Assembly (NCBI RefSeq): GCF_036194065.1
Contig: NZ_CP108095.1
Span: forward strand, 7,688,001-7,752,000
Direction: 5' to 3'
DNA length: 64,000 nt
Origin: Streptomyces sp. NBC_00239
Lineage (GTDB): Bacteria > Actinomycetota > Actinomycetes > Streptomycetales > Streptomycetaceae
Both the position numbers and the translations under genes were made by a program. Positions 24,549-32,936 of the stretch are shown in pieces (the stretch's first letter is position 1; each line of letters begins with the position of its first letter). A model generated the notes under the pieces. That model searched no databases, was not told the DNA's origin, and saw only the letters and a list, made by a program, of their open reading frames with translations.

Positions 24549-25715
24549 ATGAGCACGAACACGCCGCCGTCGCCGGGCGGTGCGGAGCGAACCGCCGCAT
24601 CGTTCGACGGATCGCGCGAAGGAACACCCGCCGGGTCACGCGCCGGCTCGACCCTCCGGATCGGCGCTCTCGCCCCGCTGACCCGACCCGGCTGGGCCGA
24701 AGCCGGCCGGCACCTCCTCGCCGGACTCGAACTGGCCGTCCGCGAAGTCAATGACGCCGGCGGGATCCTCGGTCGACCGCTCGAACTGGTGGTCCGGGAC
24801 ACCGCGGCCGATCCGCAGCGGGCCGCGGCGGCCGTCGACGAACTGGCCCGCCTGGGCGTGGCCGCCGTGGCGGGGGAGTACCACAGCGTCGTCGCCCGCG
24901 CCGCTGCCGCCCGGGCCGACGCCCTCGGCCTGCCGTTCCTCTGCTCGTCGGCGGTACTCGACGGGCTCACCGAGACGCCGACCGGACGGGTCGCGCGCCT
25001 CGCCCCGGCGCAGTCCCACGGCTGGCGGATCTACGCGGACTTCCTCCTCGCCGCCGGCCACCGGCGCATCGCCGTGGCGGCGCAGCCGAGCGCCTACTGG
25101 GCCTCGGGGACCCGCATCCTGCGGGACCGCCTCACGCCGCACGGCGGCACCGTCATCGAACTCGACGCGAGCGCGCTCGCCCCCACGGCCCTGTGCGACG
25201 AACTCGCCGCCCGGCGCGCGACGGCCCTGCTCCTCCTGGTCGGTCACCCGGACCCGGCGGTGCCGGTCGTCCGGGCGGTGCGCCGCGACGAGCGGCTCGC
25301 CGAGGTCCTGATCGGTGCTCCGGCCGGGCAGCCGGAGTTCGCCGAATGGGAGGCCCTGCTGGGCGCCGACGGCCGCGGGATCCCGTTCCTGCGCTACCTG
25401 CCCGAGCGCCTCGGTCCCCTGGGCGCGCGCGTCCGGGCGGCCCTGTGCGAGCGGCTGGCAGAAGCGCCCTCGTTCGTCGCCTTCGAGGGGTACGACACGG
25501 TCGCCGTCCTCGCCGGGCTGCTGCGTTCGCACGGCGCGGACCGGGCGCGCATCGCCGAGTCCTGGCCGCGTGTCGCGGTCGAAGGCACCCGCGGGCAGAT
25601 CGCGTTCACCCGTACACCGGGCATCAGCGTGTGGCAGTGGGCGTGGGCGCCGGTCCAAGTCGCCGACCGGGACCCGGCGGTACCCGGCCGCTTCCGGGTC
25701 CGCCACGCCGGCTGA
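24549..25715 (+). CDS. Periplasmic-binding-protein-fold protein lacking a signal peptide
   Basis: 388 aa, type 1 periplasmic binding fold of the branched-chain amino acid/amide group: LRIGALAPLTRPGWAEAGRHL, LAVREVNDAGGILGRPLELVVRD, DPQRAAAAVDELA, VAGEYHSVVARAAA, VAFEGYDTVAVLAGLL. Related proteins are lipoprotein receptors of ABC importers or sensors such as AmiC. Here residues 1-35 are polar with no signal peptide or lipobox and no transporter genes are adjacent, so a cytoplasmic sensor is more likely. ATG 24549 has GGGGAGA nine bases before. Confidence 0.82.
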   Translation: MSTNTPPSPGGAERTAASFDGSREGTPAGSRAGSTLRIGALAPLTRPGWAEAGRHLLAGLELAVREVNDAGGILGRPLELVVRDTAADPQRAAAAVDELARLGVAAVAGEYHSVVARAAAARADALGLPFLCSSAVLDGLTETPTGRVARLAPAQSHGWRIYADFLLAAGHRRIAVAAQPSAYWASGTRILRDRLTPHGGTVIELDASALAPTALCDELAARRATALLLLVGHPDPAVPVVRAVRRDERLAEVLIGAPAGQPEFAEWEALLGADGRGIPFLRYLPERLGPLGARVRAALCERLAEAPSFVAFEGYDTVAVLAGLLRSHGADRARIAESWPRVAVEGTRGQIAFTRTPGISVWQWAWAPVQVADRDPAVPGRFRVRHAG

Positions 25716-25878
25716 GCGAGCCCGCAGGTCCGGCAACCGGTCGTCCGGCACCGGAGCCCGGATGTACGGCAATGGCGGCGAGCTCCGCCACACCACGTCC
25801 GGTGTGTACTCCGAGGACCGCGGCGGCTCCCGGAACACCCTCACAAGATCGACGCCTGTTGACGTCACGCACGGTGCG

Positions 25879-25907
25879 GCCGCCCCGACGTCAGGCGTCG
25901 GGGCGGC
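25879..25907. terminator. Bidirectional terminator
   Basis: GCCGCCCCGACG (25879-25890) pairs perfectly with CGTCGGGGCGGC (25896-25907), loop TCAGG, in the gap between two convergent genes. The remaining 25716-25974 gap shows no ORF. Confidence 0.8.
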
Positions 25908-25974
25908 TCCGCGCTGCCACGGGCGGTCGGCGTCGTGCCGTCGGCGCGCGGCGGCTCACCTTCGGCGCGGAGCC

Positions 25975-27285
25975 TCACATACGGCGCGCCGGCCGGTCGG
26001 CACCGCCGGGGTCGGCGCCGTGATCCTTCTCGGTGGCAACGGCGCCGGCGGAGGCGAGCGTCGCGGCCGCGAGGCTGCCCCACAGGGCGGCCGGGCCGTG
26101 GGGTGCGAGAGCCGTGATGACCGCGGGGGAGACGGCGAGGCCGAAGCCCGTGGAGAGTTCGAAGCGGGCGAGGGTGCGGCCCAGGACGCGGGCGGGGGCG
26201 AGGGCGGTCACGAGAGCGGTGGCGGTGCCGGCGTAGACGATCTCGCCGAGGGTGCAGACCACGGACACCGCGGCGACGGCCGGTGCGCCCCAGCCGTGCC
26301 CGAGCGAAGTGGCCGCGAGGAAGCCCGTGTAGGACGCGGCGAGCACCACGCCGGCGGCGGCCAGTACGGTCCGCCGCCGGAAGCGGGACAACAGGAGGGT
26401 GACGGGCACCTGAAGGGTGACCACCAGGACCGTGTTGGCCACGAAGACGGCCGCCGACCAGACCGGGGACGCGTGCAGCTGCGTCACCAGGACCAGGGGG
26501 AGCGCGATCTCGGGGACGTTGAGGCAGAAGACGTAGACCACGTTGGCGGCCAGCAGCGCGCGCATCCGGGGCACGGGCGTGTCGGCCCCCGGCGAGCCTC
26601 CGCCCCCGGCTGCGTCTCCGTTCCCGGCCGGGCCCGCGGCCGGATGCGCGTGCAGGCGGACCGACCAGGCCAGCGCCGCCGCGGTGAGGTACGCGAGCCC
26701 GGTGACGGCCGCCAGTGCCTGCAACGCGGTGGTGCCGCCCGCCAGGCACGCGGTGGCGACGAGCGCGCCCACGCCCAGGCCGGCGTTGCGCAGGGCGCGG
26801 CCCGCCGCGAGCGCGGTGTCCCGCTCCCGGCCCTGGGCGACAGTGGCCACGACCGCCGCGTGGGCGGCCGGCCAGGCCTGGTTGCCGAGGCCCAGGAAGA
26901 GCGCCGCCGCCGCGAACAGCCCGACGTGCCCCGCCGGGGTGGCCAGCAGCAGTGCCACGCCCACCACCCGTACCAGCATCGACGCCGCCACGACCGTGCT
27001 GCGGGCGCCCCGGTCCAGCCAGCGGCCCACCACGGGCATGCACACCAGACCCACGACCACGCCGACCGTCATGGCCACGCCCGTGGCCGGCGCGGACAGC
27101 GCCAGCACCGCCACCCCGTACAGCAGCAGGAAGGGCCGCAGCAGGCCGGTGCCGAGCGCGTCCACGGTCAGGGCGACGGCGTAGCGCGGGCCTCCGGAGG
27201 CGCGGACGAGTGCCGAGGCGCGGGCGCGGAAGCGGGCGTGGACGCCGACGCGGGCGCCGGGCGGGAGCTCGGTGGTGAGGGCCAT
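25975..27285 (-). CDS. MFS transporter
   Basis: 436 aa with about 12 hydrophobic segments. The loop 2-3 motif appears as GRWLDRGARS and the protein is split by a Gly/Pro-rich central loop (GPAGNGDAAGGGGSPGADTP). Proton-driven efflux of a small molecule is the usual role. ATG 27285 opens MALTTELPPGARVG. The gene faces an ArsR/DUF5937 regulator across a 99-nt spacer with a perfect palindrome, so substrate-induced derepression is likely. Confidence 0.88.
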   Translation of the reverse strand: MALTTELPPGARVGVHARFRARASALVRASGGPRYAVALTVDALGTGLLRPFLLLYGVAVLALSAPATGVAMTVGVVVGLVCMPVVGRWLDRGARSTVVAASMLVRVVGVALLLATPAGHVGLFAAAALFLGLGNQAWPAAHAAVVATVAQGRERDTALAAGRALRNAGLGVGALVATACLAGGTTALQALAAVTGLAYLTAAALAWSVRLHAHPAAGPAGNGDAAGGGGSPGADTPVPRMRALLAANVVYVFCLNVPEIALPLVLVTQLHASPVWSAAVFVANTVLVVTLQVPVTLLLSRFRRRTVLAAAGVVLAASYTGFLAATSLGHGWGAPAVAAVSVVCTLGEIVYAGTATALVTALAPARVLGRTLARFELSTGFGLAVSPAVITALAPHGPAALWGSLAAATLASAGAVATEKDHGADPGGADRPARRM

Positions 27286-27321
27286 GGCGGCAACGGTGCG
27301 GTGCGGCCGCCGGGCGGGGTG

Positions 27322-27350
27322 CGCCGGTTGACGGTGTCCGTCAACCGGCG
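27322..27350. promoter_or_regulatory. Operator between MFS and ArsR-DUF5937 genes
   Basis: CGCCGGTTGACG (27322-27333) and CGTCAACCGGCG (27339-27350) are perfect inverted 12-mers with spacer GTGTC. It sits 36 nt before the transporter start and 34 nt before the regulator start, placed to repress both. Confidence 0.75.
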
Positions 27351-27384
27351 ACGCCGTCCGCCGTGCGGTGGGTGATGATGAAGG

Positions 27385-28470
27385 GTGACGTTGAAGATCG
27401 ACATCAGTGGCCCGCCGTCCGAGCGACTGCGCTTCGCCGCCTCTCCGCTGGCCGAACTGACGGCGATGCTCCACGTGCTGGCCGAGCCGGGACATCATCC
27501 GCGGCACGCCGGCTGGGCCGCGGACGTCCGGGCCGGGCTGCGGCCGGAACTGGCCGAGCGGTTGCGGGAGGCGGAGTTCCTCTGGCGTTCCTCCCAGGCC
27601 GACTTCCTGATCCCCGCCCGGCCCCGGCCGACCCTCGCCGAGGAGCTGGACGACGTGGACCGGCTCGACGACGACACGTACGTCACCGCGGCGCTCGTCA
27701 CCACGTGCGGCAGCAGCCGGGTCTCCTTCGGCGCGTCGTCGCCGCTCACCGCCGCGACCGCGCGCGAGCGGGCCCTGGACCTGGCGCAGGCCCGCGGGCC
27801 GTTGCAGGAGGTCTTCGCGGAACGGCTGCTCGCGGATCCGGCCGCGGTGCGGGCGCGGGTGCGCCACACCCTCGAACAGTGCGCGGAGGCCTTCTTCGAC
27901 GCCGCCTGGGCGGGCGTGGCCGTGGAGCTCGCCACCGACCTGCGGCTCAAGAACGACCTGCTGAAGCACGAGGGGATCGAGGCCGCACTCGCGTCGGTCT
28001 CCGGCGCGGTCACCCTGGCGCCCGACGGCGACTGGATCGTCCTCGACAAGCTGTTGGACAAGGCGACCACCGCCCGCGGCGCCGCGGTCACCTTCATCCC
28101 CAGCGTCTTCGGCCGCCCCCACCTGGCGGCGGTCCACGCGCGGGGGTGGCAGCCGGTGGTGCAGTACCCGGTGGCCGAGCCGGGTCCGGCGGAGCCGGTA
28201 CCGCTGGAGACGGTCACCCTCCGGCTGGAGGCACTGGCGCATCCGGTACGGCTGCGGCTGCTGCGCACCCTGGCCCGGGGCCCGCACACGACCCGTGAAC
28301 TGGCCCACGCCTGGGAACTCTCGCCCCCGGAAGTCTCCCGCCACCTCGCCGTCCTGCGCCGCGCGGGCCTGCTCACGGCCCGGCGCCGCGGCCGGTACGT
28401 CCGTTACACCCTCAACCTGCCCGACCTGGCGGGGCTCGGCACCGACCTGCTGGCGGCCGTACTGCGCTGA
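27385..28470 (+). CDS. ArsR-type regulator with DUF5937 N-terminus
   Basis: 361 aa. Residues 1-260 match the DUF5937 type (MTLKIDISGPPSERLRFAASPLAELTAMLHVL, WAADVRAGLRPELAERL). Residues 275-350 are a winged HTH: LRLEALAHPVRLRLLRTLARGPHTTRELAHAWELSPPEVSRHLAVLRRAGLL. The ArsR metal cysteines are absent, so the ligand is probably organic. GTG 27385 opens it. Divergent from the MFS transporter with a shared palindrome; presumed repressor of both genes. Confidence 0.9.
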   Translation: MTLKIDISGPPSERLRFAASPLAELTAMLHVLAEPGHHPRHAGWAADVRAGLRPELAERLREAEFLWRSSQADFLIPARPRPTLAEELDDVDRLDDDTYVTAALVTTCGSSRVSFGASSPLTAATARERALDLAQARGPLQEVFAERLLADPAAVRARVRHTLEQCAEAFFDAAWAGVAVELATDLRLKNDLLKHEGIEAALASVSGAVTLAPDGDWIVLDKLLDKATTARGAAVTFIPSVFGRPHLAAVHARGWQPVVQYPVAEPGPAEPVPLETVTLRLEALAHPVRLRLLRTLARGPHTTRELAHAWELSPPEVSRHLAVLRRAGLLTARRRGRYVRYTLNLPDLAGLGTDLLAAVLR

Positions 28471-28575
28471 GCGGTCGCGGCCCGGTACGTCTGCCCGGTA
28501 CGTCTGCCCGGCACGCGCAACCCGGAACGCGGACACGGAGTAGGGAACCGGGCGCCATCGTGCAGCAGGTGACGC

Positions 28576-29802
28576 TCAGCAGGTGACGTGCAGCGTGTGC
28601 GGCGAGCGGTGGATCAGGGTGGGGCGCATGGCCGCGGCGGTGTCGTCCGGGGCGAGGCGCAGGTCGGGCAGCCGGTGGGTGAACAGGTCCAGTGTGAGCC
28701 GCAGTTGCTGCCGGGCCAGCTGCGAGCCCGGGCAGCCGTGCGGCCCCTGGCCGAAGGCGAGGTGGCGGCGGTCCAGCGGGCGGTCGATGTCGAACCGGTC
28801 GGCGTGCTCGTACCGGTCGGCGTCCCGGTTGGCCGATCCGAAGGCGACCAGGAGGGCGGCCCCGGCCGGCAGGGCCGTGCCGGCCAGTGTCAGCGGCCGG
28901 GTGGTGATCCGGCGGAAGGCCTGTACGGCCGTGTCGTAACGCGCGGCCTCCTCCACCGCGGCGGGTATCAGCGCCGGATCGGCGCAGAGCCTCTCCCACG
29001 GGGCCCGGTCGTCGCGCAGCAGGTGCAGCAGGGTGCTGCCGATGAGCGCGGCGGTGGTCAGGAATCCGGCGATGAGCAGGTTCTGCAGGCTCGCCACGAG
29101 TTCCTGCCGCTGGGCGAGCGTCAGCTCGCAGTCGCCGGGTGCGAGGGCCGCCACCATGGTGGAGCACAGGTCGTCGCGGGGCGAGGCCCGGCGGTCGCGG
29201 ACGTACCGGTCCAGCAGGTGCTGGAGGGCGACGACGTCCGAGGCTGCGGCCACCTGTTCCTGCGGCGGCAGGGGCCGGAACAGCAACTCCTCGGCCCGGT
29301 ACCCGCCGTGGACCGCGGCGGGCACGTCCGCGGGGTCCAGGCCGATCAGCCGGCCGATGACGAGGCCGGGCAGCCGGCGGGCGTAGGCGCCCATCAACTC
29401 GGCGGCGCCGTCCGCCGCGATCCCGTCGGCCAACTCCCGCGCGCACTGCCGGGCGTACGGGACCAGGGCCGCCACGCGCCGCGCGGACAGCGCGCGGTTC
29501 AGTACGGCCCGGTGCCGGGCGTGCTCCGCGCCGTCCGAGGTCACCACGGTCGGGCAGGGCCCGAACCCCTTCGCGAGCACGGCGAGCGCGGCCGGCGCGG
29601 GCACGACGTCCGGCGTCAGGGCGTTGGCGGAGGAGAAGTCCTCGGGGCGCAACAGCACTTCCCGTACGTCCCGGTCGCGGGCCACCAGCCACGCATCGCA
29701 TTCGGGTACGTACGTCAGCCCCCCGGCCCGGCGGGCGCGGGCGTACAGCGGGTACGGGTCGAGGTACAGCTCGTCACGCCTGGCCTGCTCGTGCGACGGC
29801 AC
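28576..29802 (-). CDS. Cytochrome P450
   Basis: 408 aa, normal for a bacterial P450. Heme loop FGQGPHGCPGSQLAR with Cys about 357; I-helix LLIAGFLTTAALIGS (oxygen-activating AGxxTT-like); K-helix EEAARYDTAVQAFRR. GGAGG stands 5 nt before GTG 29802, which fixes the start. Needs a ferredoxin and reductase from elsewhere, as none is adjacent. Substrate unknown. No biosynthetic neighbour explains it, so a xenobiotic or stand-alone tailoring role is open. Confidence 0.93.
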   Translation of the reverse strand: MPSHEQARRDELYLDPYPLYARARRAGGLTYVPECDAWLVARDRDVREVLLRPEDFSSANALTPDVVPAPAALAVLAKGFGPCPTVVTSDGAEHARHRAVLNRALSARRVAALVPYARQCARELADGIAADGAAELMGAYARRLPGLVIGRLIGLDPADVPAAVHGGYRAEELLFRPLPPQEQVAAASDVVALQHLLDRYVRDRRASPRDDLCSTMVAALAPGDCELTLAQRQELVASLQNLLIAGFLTTAALIGSTLLHLLRDDRAPWERLCADPALIPAAVEEAARYDTAVQAFRRITTRPLTLAGTALPAGAALLVAFGSANRDADRYEHADRFDIDRPLDRRHLAFGQGPHGCPGSQLARQQLRLTLDLFTHRLPDLRLAPDDTAAAMRPTLIHRSPHTLHVTC

Positions 29803-29850
29803 ACGGACCTCCGCGTCGGGGTCGGTGGCGGGGACCGGACGGCCCCGCTC

Positions 29851-29969
29851 GGGTGAACTCGGCCGGATTCGCGGGGACTTCGTCGAGCGAGGGTGAACTC
29901 GGGTCGGCGGCCCGGGCGGACTTCGCCGAGACCGGACGACTCCGCGGAGCCCGGACGACGCCGTTGAGC
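29851..29969. repeat. Degenerate tandem repeats upstream of the P450 gene
   Basis: A unit of about 40 bp starting GGGTGAACTCGG occurs at 29851 and 29891, each ending GGACTTCG-x-CGAG. A second unit starting CCGGACGAC recurs at 29932 and 29951 (period 19). The 260-nt gap 29803-30062 holds no credible ORF. Confidence 0.6.
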
Positions 29970-30062
29970 CCGGGGAAACCCCCGTGATCCCGGGGGAACT
30001 CCGGCGTCGGCCATCATGCCCGGCCACCGCCGTACCGGGAAGGCCGCATCCCCCGACGCGGT

Positions 30063-30707
30063 TCAGCCGGCGTTCGACTGGGTGCGGCGGGCGTAGGCGC
30101 GGGCGGCGCGGGCCCGGTCGCCGCAGCGGGTGGAGCACCAGTGGCGGCGACCGTGGCGCAGCAGGTAGCGGGTGCAGGGGGTGGAACCGCAGCTGGTGAG
30201 GCGGTCGGCGTCGGGACCGGTGAGGAGGTCCGCCGCGTTGGCCGCGAGGGTCGCCAGTGCGCGGGCGAGGATCTCGTCGGTGGGGCACAGCGCCGCGCGG
30301 TAGGGCCCCCTCTCCTCGTTCCAGTACAGCAGGGCGGCCGCGGGGGCGCCGGTCAGCGCGTCGTTGACGGCGGACAGCGCCACGGGCGGGGCGGGCGTGC
30401 CGCGGACGTGGGCGTCGAACAGCGCTCTGACGTGTTCGCGCAGCGTGCGCAGCCGCGCCGCGCACACCTCCTGCACTCCGGCGTCGGCCGGTGCGAGGCC
30501 GTGCGCGGTGAGCCACCGGTTCGTGCGCCCGGGGGTGTCGAGGAGGTCGACGGAGTGCCGTCCGGGCAGTACGAGGGCGCTGTTGACGAAGTCGAGGGCG
30601 AGGTGGTCCTCCGCGCCCGGCGCGGGCGGCGGCAGGGACTCGGCGGTTTCGACGGGTGCCACGGATCCGGCGGGCTCGACGGGGTCGGCGGTGTGGGTCG
30701 CGCTCAT
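30063..30707 (-). CDS. CGNR-type zinc finger regulator
   Basis: 214 aa. N-terminal stress-induced/ABATE-like domain (HLALDFVNSALVLPGRHSVDLLDTPGRTNRWL) and a C-terminal zinc ribbon CGSTPCTRYLLRHGRRHWCSTRCGDR in pieces: CGSTPC and CSTRCGDRARAARAYARR. The family signature CGNR is CGDR here. Family members are predicted DNA-binding regulators. It is divergent from an MBL-fold hydrolase with a long inverted repeat between them, so it likely controls that gene. ATG 30707 starts after a disordered acidic stretch. Confidence 0.87.
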   Translation of the reverse strand: MSATHTADPVEPAGSVAPVETAESLPPPAPGAEDHLALDFVNSALVLPGRHSVDLLDTPGRTNRWLTAHGLAPADAGVQEVCAARLRTLREHVRALFDAHVRGTPAPPVALSAVNDALTGAPAAALLYWNEERGPYRAALCPTDEILARALATLAANAADLLTGPDADRLTSCGSTPCTRYLLRHGRRHWCSTRCGDRARAARAYARRTQSNAG

Positions 30708-30728
30708 GGTTCTCATGGTACGGCTTGC

Positions 30729-30769
30729 GTTTATCCATGAGTATCCGGCTATGATCATCACGGATAAAC
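30729..30769. promoter_or_regulatory. Operator between CGNR regulator and MBL hydrolase
   Basis: GTTTATCCATGA (30729-30740) and TCACGGATAAAC (30758-30769) are inverted 12-mers with a single mismatch and a 17-nt spacer. Unusually AT-rich for this genome and centred in the 85-nt divergent spacer. Confidence 0.75.
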
Positions 30770-30792
30770 CACCTGCCATCCGTGAGGTTCTG

Positions 30793-31581
30793 ATGACTGA
30801 CACCAGCGCGCCCGCTCAGCAGATCCCCGTCCGCGTATTCGGCGGCCCGACCGCCCTCTTCGAGTACGGCGGTCTGCGCTTCCTCACCGACCCCACCTTC
30901 GACGCGCCCCGCGACTACCAGGTGCCGGGCGCCGTGCTGACCAAGACGGCGCCCGCCTCCGCCGAACCGGCCGACCTCGGCCGCATCGACGTCGTCCTGC
31001 TCTCCCACGACGAACACCCCGACAACCTCGACGAATCCGGCCGGGCGCTGCTCGCCGACGTTCCCCTGACCCTGACCACGCCCGGAGGCGGACAGCGCCT
31101 GGGCGCGGGAGCCAAGGGGCTGGCCGACTGGGAGTCCATAGACCTGGACCGCCCCGGCGGCGGCACCCTCACCGTCACGGGCGTGCCCGCCCTCCACGGG
31201 CCCGGCGCCCGCGAGGAGGTCGAACCGTTCACCGGACAGGTCGTCGGCTTCGTCCTCACCGGGCAGGACCTGCCCACGGTCTACGTCAGCGGCGACAACG
31301 CCTCGCTGGGCCTGGTCGAGGAGATCGCCGAGCGGTTCGGCCCGGTGGACACCGCCTTCCTCTTCGCGGGCGCCCCGCGCTTCCCCGATCTCTTCGACAA
31401 CGCCGTGATCGTCCTCGACAGCGCGCAGGCCGCCGACGCCGCCAGGATCCTCGGCGCCCGCCGGGTGGTTCCCGTCCACTACGACAGCTGGGCGCACTTC
31501 ACCGAGGGCCGCGACGCGCTGGTCGCCGCCTTCACCGACGCCGGCCTCCTGGACCGGCTGGACCTCGGCGACCGCCACTGA
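30793..31581 (+). CDS. Metallo-beta-lactamase-fold hydrolase
   Basis: 262 aa. Metal loop is LLSHDEHPDNLDESG (HxEHxDN rather than HxHxDH), then GVPALHGP, YVSGDNA and a final VPVHYDSWAHF, the residues of UlaG-type MBL hydrolases. Cytoplasmic. Substrate unknown; lactone or ester cleavage would be usual. GTGAGG before ATG 30793. Paired with the divergent CGNR regulator. Confidence 0.88.
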   Translation: MTDTSAPAQQIPVRVFGGPTALFEYGGLRFLTDPTFDAPRDYQVPGAVLTKTAPASAEPADLGRIDVVLLSHDEHPDNLDESGRALLADVPLTLTTPGGGQRLGAGAKGLADWESIDLDRPGGGTLTVTGVPALHGPGAREEVEPFTGQVVGFVLTGQDLPTVYVSGDNASLGLVEEIAERFGPVDTAFLFAGAPRFPDLFDNAVIVLDSAQAADAARILGARRVVPVHYDSWAHFTEGRDALVAAFTDAGLLDRLDLGDRH

Positions 31582-31595
31582 CCGACCGAGCGGCC

Positions 31596-31659
31596 GGGCG
31601 CACCGAAGACCGAACGCACCGCACCGCACCAGGGGCGGCGGAACGGCTTCGGTGCGCCC
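31596..31659 (+). terminator. Long-loop terminator after the MBL gene
   Basis: GGGCGCACCGAAG (31596-31608) pairs perfectly with CTTCGGTGCGCCC (31647-31659) across a 38-nt loop, 14 nt past the stop codon. The large loop makes the call less certain. Confidence 0.55.
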
Positions 31660-31733
31660 CCCGTTCGTGGGAGGCTGCTGCGGACCCCCTCCGGTCACCC
31701 ACCCGCATCGCCGTACAGGCGCTTGGAGGGACC

Positions 31734-32765
31734 GTGCGAAGTCTGACTTTCATCGTCGGTACGGGGCGCAGTGGTTCGACCGCGCTGTCCCGGATCGTGA
31801 ACATGCACCCCGACGTACTGAGCCTCAACGAGCTGCTCGCCTCGGTCGGTCCGGGCGGCCTGCCCGACGGGGTCCTCTCCGGTGCGGAGTTCTGGCGACT
31901 GCTGGCCGACCCGAACCCCGTCTTCGAAACCATGATCCGCAGCGGCCTGCCGCTTCCGGAGTTCCTCTACACCCGCCGGCCGGGCAGGTGCGCGACCGGA
32001 ACCACCGGCATTCCCGCGCTGCTCCTGATGGTCCTGCCCCACCTCAGCGACGATCCGGACGCCCTGCTCGACGCGCTCGCCCCGCAGATCGCGGACCGGC
32101 CCGTGCGGCCGGCGGCCGACCACTACCGGGCCCTGTTCGGGACGCTGTGCGAGCGGTTCGGCCGCACCGCCGTCATCGAACGCTCGGGGTACTCCGGCGA
32201 GTGGGTACCACGCCTGCACGCCGCTTTCCCCGAGGCCCGGTTCGTCCACCTGTTCAGGAACGGACCCGACTGCGCCCTGTCCATGAGCCGCCACCCCGGC
32301 TACCGGACCATCGTGCTGCTCCGGGAGATCCTCGAGCGCACCGGCGTGGCCCGGCCCGCGGACCTCACCCCCGCACACGTCCGAACGCTGCCGCCCGACC
32401 TGAGCCCCCTGCTCGGCGAACGCTTCGACCCCGCCCTCGTACGCGACCGCGCGATGCCCGTCGGCAGGTTCGGCGAACTGTGGTCGCACCTGGTCATCGA
32501 GGCCGTCACCCACCTGGAACGGGTGCCCGGCTCCCGCCGCGCCACCCTGTCCTACGAAGACCTCCTCGACGATCCGGAAACGGAACTCGCCCGCCTCGCC
32601 GAGTTCGCCGGCGTCGAACCCCTCCCGCGCTGGCTCGACGCCGGCCGCGCCTTCCTCGACGCCGGCCGCCGGGGAGCCGCCCAGCGCCTCCCGGCCACCG
32701 CCCGCACCGAACTCGCCGAACGCTGCGCCCCCGGCACGAGGGCCCTGGGTGGGCCGTTGCGGTGA
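31734..32765 (+). CDS. Sulfotransferase
   Basis: 343 aa. N-terminal PAPS phosphosulfate loop FIVGTGRSGSTALSRIV (residues 6-22), the 3'-phosphate site region RFVHLFRNGPDCALSM (RDGRD-like, with Asn/Gly changes) and LSYEDLLDDPETELARLAEFAGV near the C-terminus. Transfers sulfate from PAPS to a hydroxyl or amine; acceptor unknown. GGAGGG precedes GTG 31734. It stands alone between a terminator and a secreted-protein gene. Confidence 0.9.
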   Translation: MRSLTFIVGTGRSGSTALSRIVNMHPDVLSLNELLASVGPGGLPDGVLSGAEFWRLLADPNPVFETMIRSGLPLPEFLYTRRPGRCATGTTGIPALLLMVLPHLSDDPDALLDALAPQIADRPVRPAADHYRALFGTLCERFGRTAVIERSGYSGEWVPRLHAAFPEARFVHLFRNGPDCALSMSRHPGYRTIVLLREILERTGVARPADLTPAHVRTLPPDLSPLLGERFDPALVRDRAMPVGRFGELWSHLVIEAVTHLERVPGSRRATLSYEDLLDDPETELARLAEFAGVEPLPRWLDAGRAFLDAGRRGAAQRLPATARTELAERCAPGTRALGGPLR

Positions 32766-32936
32766 GTCCGTTACTGCAATGAGCCCCTCCCGGTGGTGTG
32801 CGGGGCCGTGTCGTCGCGGCGCTGCCCATGATGGGCGGCGGGTCTGCCGGGCCCGCGCGAGCGGAATCGAACCGACGCGGTCGTGCGCCCGTCCCGGCCG
32901 GATCCGCCTGCCCGTCCGCTCGCTTGAAGGAGCATC

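Noticed and set aside
28576..31698. One 1040-codon ORF joining the P450 to upstream sequence
   Set aside because: GGAGG-GTG at 29802 sets the P450 start, and the N-terminal part runs antisense through the MBL and CGNR genes.
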